Part shown: piece after piece, positions 58,840 through 64,000 of the stretch
How positions within the stretch are numbered: the stretch's first letter is position 1
How the letters are laid out: the number at the start of each line of letters is the position of its first letter
NCBI RefSeq assembly: GCF_015666175.1
Contig: NZ_JADPIE010000002.1
Location: forward strand, 434,001 to 498,000
DNA from: Halonatronomonas betaini
Lineage (GTDB): Bacteria; Bacillota; Halanaerobiia; Halanaerobiales; Halarsenatibacteraceae
DNA: 64,000 nt
Direction of reading: 5' to 3'
Notes under the pieces: generated by a model
What the model was told of the DNA's origin: nothing
The model's input: only the letters and a program-made list of their open reading frames with translations
The model's database searches: none
Made by a program: the position numbers and the translations under genes

Positions 58840-60252
58840 TTATTTATTGAGAAGTTTTTTACCAGCTATTCCTGGCTCAGTCATCTCATGGGGATTCAAT
58901 ATTTCATCCAGTTCTTCCTCAGTTAAAATGCCCTCTTCTAATATTATACTCTTAACAGATTTATCCTCTTCTAATGCCCTTTTGGCAATTCTAGAGGCTG
59001 CCTCATAGCCTACATGAGGGTTAATAGCTGTAATAATTCCTACACTATTTTCAACTAAATTCTTGCATCTTTCAACATTGGCTTCAATTCCCTGAATACA
59101 ATTTTTATTAAAGGTATCAATGCCATTTTTAAGCATCTCGATTGACTGAAAAAGGTTATATATTAAAACAGGTTGCATTACATTTAATTCAAGCTGACCG
59201 GCTTCAGCAGCCATTGTCACTGTCGTGTCATTTCCAATAATCTGAAAGGCCACCTGATTAACCACCTCAGGAATAACTGGGTTAACCTTACCTGGCATTA
59301 TAGAAGAGCCAGGCTGGACGGCTGGCAGATTAATCTCATTAATCCCGGTTCTAGGCCCAGATGACAAAAGCCTCAGGTCATTGGCTATCTTGGAAAGATT
59401 GGTAGCAGCTGTCTTTAAAACAGATGAGACACCAACCAGGGCATCAACGTTTTGAGTTGCATCTACTAAATCTTCTGCCTGTTGAAATTCCCTGCCAGTA
59501 ATATCATTTAAAACAGAGGTAACATTATTAACATACTCCAGATCAGCATTTAAACCTGTTCCAATGGCAGTCGCCCCTAAATTTATAATAAGTAAATCAT
59601 CTATAGTATTCTTAATTCTCTTTTTATCTCTTAATAATGAAGTTGCATAGGCATTAAATTCCTGGCCCAGCCTGATTGGAACAGCATCCTGAAGCTGAGT
59701 TCGACCCATCTTTATCACTTCATTAAATTCTTCAGCCTTATCCTTAAAAACTAGATGCAGCTCATCAACCTTCTCAGAAAGCTCTTCCAGCATAGATATT
59801 ACTGCAACCCTAACAGCAGTAGGTATAACATCATTAGTGGATTGTCCCATATTAACATGGTTATTGGGGTGAACCACCATATAATCGCCTTTTTCTCCAC
59901 CAAGAATCTCAGTTGCTCTATTGGCTATTACTTCATTCATATTCATATTAATAGAAGTCCCGGCTCCACCCTGAACAGCATCGACAATAAACTGCTCCTT
60001 TAAACTTCCTCCAGCCACTTCATTACAGGCCTGAATAATGGCCTCTGCCTTCTGTTCTGAAAGTAACCCGATATTCCTATTACTAATAGCTGCTGCCTTT
60101 TTAACCCTGGCAAGTGCCCTGACCAGCCTTGGGTGAATCTTTAAATCTGTAATCTTAAAGTTTTCAGCAGCCCTTAATGACTGAATTCCGTAATAAGCAT
60201 CTACTGGTACTTCCTTTTTACCGATAGAATCTCTTTCTTCTCTTGTTTGCAT
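58840..60252 (-). CDS. aspA: Aspartate ammonia-lyase
   Basis: A 470-residue fumarase/aspartase-family enzyme. N-terminal VPVDAYYGIQSLRAAENF is aspartase-like, followed by QGGAGTSINMNMNEVIANRA, TNDVIPTAVRVAV, MGRTQLQDAVPIRLGQEF and the catalytic loop GSSIMPGKVNPVIPEVVNQ. It reversibly converts aspartate to fumarate and ammonia. Class II fumarase is the close alternative, but the DAYYGIQ start and overall sequence favour AspA. It follows dnaE by 27 bp. Confidence 0.93.
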   Translation of the reverse strand: MQTREERDSIGKKEVPVDAYYGIQSLRAAENFKITDLKIHPRLVRALARVKKAAAISNRNIGLLSEQKAEAIIQACNEVAGGSLKEQFIVDAVQGGAGTSINMNMNEVIANRATEILGGEKGDYMVVHPNNHVNMGQSTNDVIPTAVRVAVISMLEELSEKVDELHLVFKDKAEEFNEVIKMGRTQLQDAVPIRLGQEFNAYATSLLRDKKRIKNTIDDLLIINLGATAIGTGLNADLEYVNNVTSVLNDITGREFQQAEDLVDATQNVDALVGVSSVLKTAATNLSKIANDLRLLSSGPRTGINEINLPAVQPGSSIMPGKVNPVIPEVVNQVAFQIIGNDTTVTMAAEAGQLELNVMQPVLIYNLFQSIEMLKNGIDTFNKNCIQGIEANVERCKNLVENSVGIITAINPHVGYEAASRIAKRALEEDKSVKSIILEEGILTEEELDEILNPHEMTEPGIAGKKLLNK

Positions 60253-60279
60253 AACTATTTCCTGCCTCCAATTTGTTTA

Positions 60280-63200
60280 TTAATCACTGCTCTTAACCCA
60301 GTATTCTTTAGAAAGAACCATAATTCCTTTACTATTATCAAATTGTTCCAATAAAATAACAGGTCTTTTACCCCTGTTAGCTTTTAATTTATCCTTTAAG
60401 CCCATTAAATTATCTCGCCCTTTACCTGTGATATCAATAACTAAAGGTTGAATACTTAAAGGTATCATCCTGGAAACAATAATTTTGCCCTCATCAACCT
60501 TGCCTTCAACCAGTAAAGGTTTGTACTCCTCCAGCATCAATTGATATTGCTCATATGCATCAGGAAATGCAATTACTTCTATAGTATCTGACCAGCACTC
60601 TAATGTCAAGAAGGCCATTCTATTTTGATTTTTAGTAATATGCTCTTTAATTTCAGTAATATAACCACCAATAATTCCAGTCTTGCCTTCCTCCAGATTC
60701 ACATTAACTAAACCTAATTTTTCAAATAAATCTTTATAGGGATCAAGGGGATGGCCTGAAAGGAAGATTCCAAGATATTCTCTCTCACTTTTTAGCCTCT
60801 GTTGATGTTCCTCTTCCTCAAGTTCAGGAAACTTAAAGTCCTCATCATAAAACTTTTCTTCCTCATCAACCATATCAAAAAAGGATCTCTGACCGGCAGC
60901 CTTCCTCTCTTTACTGCTGGAATACCTGCTGTAAAGCTCCTCAAGAGAACTAATAATCTGATTCCTATTTTCTTTAAAAGAATCAAAGCCCCCTGCATGA
61001 ACCAGCGATTCAAGTCCAGACTGCTTGATAGCCGTTAAATCAACCCTTTTCATAAAATCAACTGTCGATTTAAAAAGTCCACTCTTCCGCGCATCTATGA
61101 TGGCTTCAATAGCTTTGCTGCCAAGATTTTTAACAGCCTTTAAACCAAATCTTATTTTCTGATCAGAGACCTTAACAAAATCATGATAACTCTGATTTAC
61201 ATCAGGAGGAAGCACCTCTAAGCCAATGTCTCTGGCCCCGGAAATATAATCAGCAACCTTATTTAAATTATGCATAACACTGCTTAATAAGGCAGACATA
61301 AACTCTTCTGGATATTTAACCTTAAGATAGGCTGTCTGATAGGCCAGAAGTGCATAAGCAGCACTATGTGATTTATTAAAACCATACCCTGAAAAATACT
61401 CCATCTGATCAAAAATTTCATTGGCAACCTCTGATGAAAGTCCATTTTCCCTGGCACCATCTATAAATTTCTGCCGCTCATTGGCAACTAATTCTTCCTT
61501 TTTCTTGCCCATTCCTCTTCTTAAAATATCAGCCTCGCCCATGCTAAAGCCACCAATTTTACTTGCAATCTCCATAACCTGTTCCTGATAAAGAATCAAA
61601 CCATAAGTATCCTCCAGAATAGGCTCCAGGTCAGGATGGAGATACTCAGGCTCCTTTTTGCCATGGCGACAATCTATATAATCATCAACCAGATTACTGC
61701 CTAATGGGCCAGGCCTGCCTAATGCCAGCAATGCTATTATATCAGCAAACCTATTCGGTTTTAATTTATTATTAAGATTCTGAAATAAATAAGATTCCAT
61801 CTGGAAGACACCGGCAGTCTTACCTTTACTTAATAACTCATAAACCTCCTGGTCATCCAGACTGACATTATCAATATCAAGCTTCTCACCATAATTATTC
61901 TCAATCGCCTTTAATGTATCTCTAATAACTGATAAATTCCTTAAACCAAGAAAATCCATCTTTAAAAGGCCTAAAGCTTCAACCTCTTCCATCGGCAACT
62001 GGGTGATTCTAACCCCATCCTGTAACTGCAATGGCACCTTTTCTACTAAAGGCTCAGCACCAATAATAACACCGGCAGCATGGGTCGATATATGTCTTGG
62101 CATGCCTTCAACCTTTTCAGCAAAATCTAGCAATCTGGTAATTTCACTGCTATTATCTGCCATCTCAGAAAGCTTATCATTTTCTTTAAATGCCTCTTCA
62201 AGAGTAATCCCAGGTCTTGCCGGAATATTTTTAGCAACTTTGTCAACCCTTCCATATGAAATATCTAAAGCCCTGCCCACATCTCTAACCGCAGCTCTGG
62301 CTGCCATAGTTCCAAAGGTTCCAATCTGGGCCACCTTACTGGCTCCATATTTATCCTTAACATATTCAATAATCTCATCCCGTCTATCATCAAAATCTAT
62401 ATCTATATCAGGTAGAGTTACCCTTTCAGGATTTAGAAACCTCTCAAATATCAGACCATATTTCAATGGATTAATCCTGGTTATATTCAATAAATAGGAG
62501 ACAAAGCTTCCAGCAGCAGAACCTCTGCCAGGGCCAACTCTAATATCTCTCCGCTCAGCTTCATTGATAAAATCATAGACTATTAAAAAATAAGCAGCAT
62601 AACCCATATCACAGATTATATCCAGTTCATACTTAAGCCTTGCTTCAGCTTCCTGATTACCAGGCATCTTTTTATTGAGTTCTTCATAACAAAGCTTTCT
62701 AAGTAATTCTTCTGAAGATAAACCCTCAAATTTTTCAGGCCTTGGATAGGCAGGCAGATAAAACTGGCCAAACTCCAGCTCAAGATTACAGCGCTCGGCT
62801 ATCTTAACTGTATTCTTCATCGCCTCAGGTATCTGGCCAAACTTCTTTGCCATCTCCTCAGTTGATTTAAAATAAAACTCATCATTTGGAAATTTCATTC
62901 TATCTTCCTGATTGACTGTCTTCCCGGTCTGTAAAGCCAGTAGTAGATCATGCAACCCGGCATCATCTTTATCAAGGTAATGTGAATCATTAGCAGCAAT
63001 CAAGGGAATATCATCTTTTTTATTAATCTCTATTAACTTCTGATTAACCTTTTTCTGTTCACCTAAACCATGATCCTGGAGCTCTAAATAAAAATTTCCT
63101 TTACCAAAAATCTGCTGGTATTCCCGGGCCAGCTCTTCTGGTTTCTGATTGCCCTCATTTAATATAGCCTGGGCAATCTCACCCTGCAGGCAGGCTGAAG

Positions 63201-63594
63201 AAGCTATAATCCCTTTAGAAAAATCTGCCAGTAAATCCTTATCAACCCTGGGCTTATAATAAAACCCCTCTAAATGGGCTTTAGAGACAATTTTAATAAG
63301 ATTATGATAGCCCTCTCGATTCGATGCAAGTAAGATCAGATGATAATTTTTCTGGCTCTCCCTGGCTCTCATACTGCCAGGAGCAACATATACCTCACAG
63401 CCAAGTATCGGCTTGATGCCAGCCTCCCTGGCCTTTCTATAAAATTTAATCATCCCATATAAATTACCATGATCAGTAATAGCACAGGCTTTCTGCCCAT
63501 GTTCCTGAGTCTTCTTGATCAGATCATCAAGCCTGATTGCTCCATCAAGCAGACTATATTCAGTATGATTATGTAAATGGACAAAATCTTTCAT
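60280..63594 (-). CDS. dnaE: DNA polymerase III alpha subunit
   Basis: A 1104-residue C-family polymerase. Domains: PHP (about 1-200, HNHTEYSLLDGA, AITDHGNLYG), the palm with catalytic aspartates in PDIDIDFDDRRDE (about 390-402), the fingers/thumb region (GRGSAAGSFVSY, HISTHAAGVIIG, ALGRPGPLGS), tandem helix-hairpin-helix (about 800-860) and a C-terminal OB fold (TGIIGGYITEIKEH). It lacks an exonuclease domain, so it is DnaE and not PolC. Being first in the run with aspA and pfkA is typical of related Firmicutes. Confidence 0.97.
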   Translation of the reverse strand: MKDFVHLHNHTEYSLLDGAIRLDDLIKKTQEHGQKACAITDHGNLYGMIKFYRKAREAGIKPILGCEVYVAPGSMRARESQKNYHLILLASNREGYHNLIKIVSKAHLEGFYYKPRVDKDLLADFSKGIIASSACLQGEIAQAILNEGNQKPEELAREYQQIFGKGNFYLELQDHGLGEQKKVNQKLIEINKKDDIPLIAANDSHYLDKDDAGLHDLLLALQTGKTVNQEDRMKFPNDEFYFKSTEEMAKKFGQIPEAMKNTVKIAERCNLELEFGQFYLPAYPRPEKFEGLSSEELLRKLCYEELNKKMPGNQEAEARLKYELDIICDMGYAAYFLIVYDFINEAERRDIRVGPGRGSAAGSFVSYLLNITRINPLKYGLIFERFLNPERVTLPDIDIDFDDRRDEIIEYVKDKYGASKVAQIGTFGTMAARAAVRDVGRALDISYGRVDKVAKNIPARPGITLEEAFKENDKLSEMADNSSEITRLLDFAEKVEGMPRHISTHAAGVIIGAEPLVEKVPLQLQDGVRITQLPMEEVEALGLLKMDFLGLRNLSVIRDTLKAIENNYGEKLDIDNVSLDDQEVYELLSKGKTAGVFQMESYLFQNLNNKLKPNRFADIIALLALGRPGPLGSNLVDDYIDCRHGKKEPEYLHPDLEPILEDTYGLILYQEQVMEIASKIGGFSMGEADILRRGMGKKKEELVANERQKFIDGARENGLSSEVANEIFDQMEYFSGYGFNKSHSAAYALLAYQTAYLKVKYPEEFMSALLSSVMHNLNKVADYISGARDIGLEVLPPDVNQSYHDFVKVSDQKIRFGLKAVKNLGSKAIEAIIDARKSGLFKSTVDFMKRVDLTAIKQSGLESLVHAGGFDSFKENRNQIISSLEELYSRYSSSKERKAAGQRSFFDMVDEEEKFYDEDFKFPELEEEEHQQRLKSEREYLGIFLSGHPLDPYKDLFEKLGLVNVNLEEGKTGIIGGYITEIKEHITKNQNRMAFLTLECWSDTIEVIAFPDAYEQYQLMLEEYKPLLVEGKVDEGKIIVSRMIPLSIQPLVIDITGKGRDNLMGLKDKLKANRGKRPVILLEQFDNSKGIMVLSKEYWVKSSD

Positions 63595-63644
63595 AGGCTA
63601 TTTCCTCTCTTAAAAAATCTCAATTTAAATCTTAAGCTATATAC

Positions 63645-63673
63645 TTTGTTTTTAATTATAATTATGTTATAAT
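63645..63673 (+). promoter_or_regulatory. Extended -10 promoter of the NifU-like gene
   Basis: A consensus TATAAT at 63668-63673 with a TG one base upstream (TGTTATAAT) and a weak TTTGTT at 63645-63650, 17 bp spacing. It drives the short plus-strand gene divergent from dnaE. Confidence 0.75.
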
Positions 63674-63712
63674 GTATAAGGATTGAATTTAAATCCAGGA
63701 GGTGAAGTTTAA

Positions 63713-63937
63713 ATGGATAAAGAAAAAGTACAAGATGTATTAGATCAAATAAGACCTGGTCTTCAAGCTGACGGCGGTGATGTCGAGCTAGTTGCCGTTG
63801 AAGATGACGGTACAGTTAAAGTAAGATTAACAGGCGCCTGTGCCGGTTGCCCGATGTCCACAATGACTTTAAAGAATGGCATCGAAAGAGCATTAAAAGA
63901 TCACATTCCAGAAGTAAAAGAAGTAGTACAGGCTTAA
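63713..63937 (+). CDS. NifU-like C-terminal-domain Fe-S scaffold protein
   Basis: A 74-residue stand-alone Nfu/NifU_C domain. [28 protein letters not shown] leads to the CAGCP motif (C-x2-C), which binds a [4Fe-4S] cluster between two subunits. The length matches minimal Nfu proteins of anaerobic Firmicutes. It supplies clusters to Fe-S enzymes such as the formate dehydrogenase complex here, though no specific link can be shown. A strong AGGAGGTGA site precedes the ATG and a terminator follows. Confidence 0.95.
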   Translation: MDKEKVQDVLDQIRPGLQADGGDVELVAVEDDGTVKVRLTGACAGCPMSTMTLKNGIERALKDHIPEVKEVVQA

Positions 63938-63958
63938 TTTAAATAAACTTTGATATTT

Positions 63959-63983
63959 ACAGCCCCGCCAGGGGCTGTTTTTC
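63959..63983 (+). terminator. Intrinsic terminator of the NifU-like gene
   Basis: A perfect 8-bp stem ACAGCCCC / GGGGCTGT with loop GCCA, followed by TTTTCTG on the plus strand. Confidence 0.9.
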
Positions 63984-64000
63984 TGTTTTATTCATCCTCT

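Overview
The window is a low-GC, densely packed chromosomal segment from what looks like an anaerobic, halophilic, fermentative member of the Firmicutes, most plausibly Halanaerobiales. This is inference. The support is very acidic proteins, T-box and TPP leaders typical of Firmicutes, a selenocysteine formate dehydrogenase joined to NuoE/NuoF-like subunits, a sucrose-phosphate synthase of the short Halothermothrix type, and transporter solute-binding proteins exported without a lipobox cysteine, which suggests a cell with an outer membrane. Most genes lie on the minus strand. I see no insertion sequence, prophage, CRISPR array or rRNA.

Layout. 1-8.1 kb: the tail of an unknown gene, a DUF3159 membrane protein, csaA, a small lipoprotein, an MscS channel, T-box-controlled ileS, and two paralogous exported double-FMN-domain proteins, each with its own promoter and terminator. 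8.1-21.1 kb: a 12-gene minus-strand cluster. It encodes a TeaABC/UehABC-like TRAP transporter, two ectoine-hydrolase (DoeA/EutD)-like proteins, an M20 amidohydrolase, a GntR regulator, a glutamate-dehydrogenase-family enzyme, a PanB homologue, an SHMT-like enzyme, an unrecognised protein and an EamA exporter, behind a twin GntR-like operator. I read this as an unusual ectoine-type compatible-solute degradation locus. 21.2-26.4 kb: formate dehydrogenase, whose catalytic subunit reads through an in-frame TGA with a convincing SECIS hairpin, and its NuoF and NuoE partners. 26.4-29.4 kb: valS, its T-box leader and tRNA-Arg(CCT). 29.4-29.7 kb: gene-free DNA with an 11-bp repeat and a 59-bp tandem repeat whose hairpin arms co-vary.

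29.8-39 kb: housekeeping genes: BrkB-like membrane protein, ApbE flavinyltransferase, a methyltransferase, engB, clpX, clpP, tig, tRNA-Leu(TAG), a TPP riboswitch with thiT, a CoA-pyrophosphatase-type Nudix gene and ndk. 39-49 kb: a BMP-type nucleoside ABC importer followed by a DUF401 permease, an MFS carrier, a PfkB sugar kinase and sucrose-phosphate synthase. 49-53.4 kb: an orphan membrane protein and a TAXI-type TRAP system with its DUF1850 partner. 53.4-64 kb: a PAS-GAF-GGDEF-HD-GYP c-di-GMP protein, then pyk, pfkA, a 58-residue protein, aspA and dnaE in one run, and a divergent NifU-like scaffold gene.

How it fits together: osmoadaptation recurs throughout (MscS, sucrose-phosphate synthesis, ectoine-type uptake and breakdown). 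Central fermentation is present (pyk, pfkA, aspA, formate dehydrogenase). ApbE elsewhere in the window can supply the covalent FMN needed by the two exported flavoproteins. Starts were chosen by Shine-Dalgarno spacing where several were possible; alternatives are noted.
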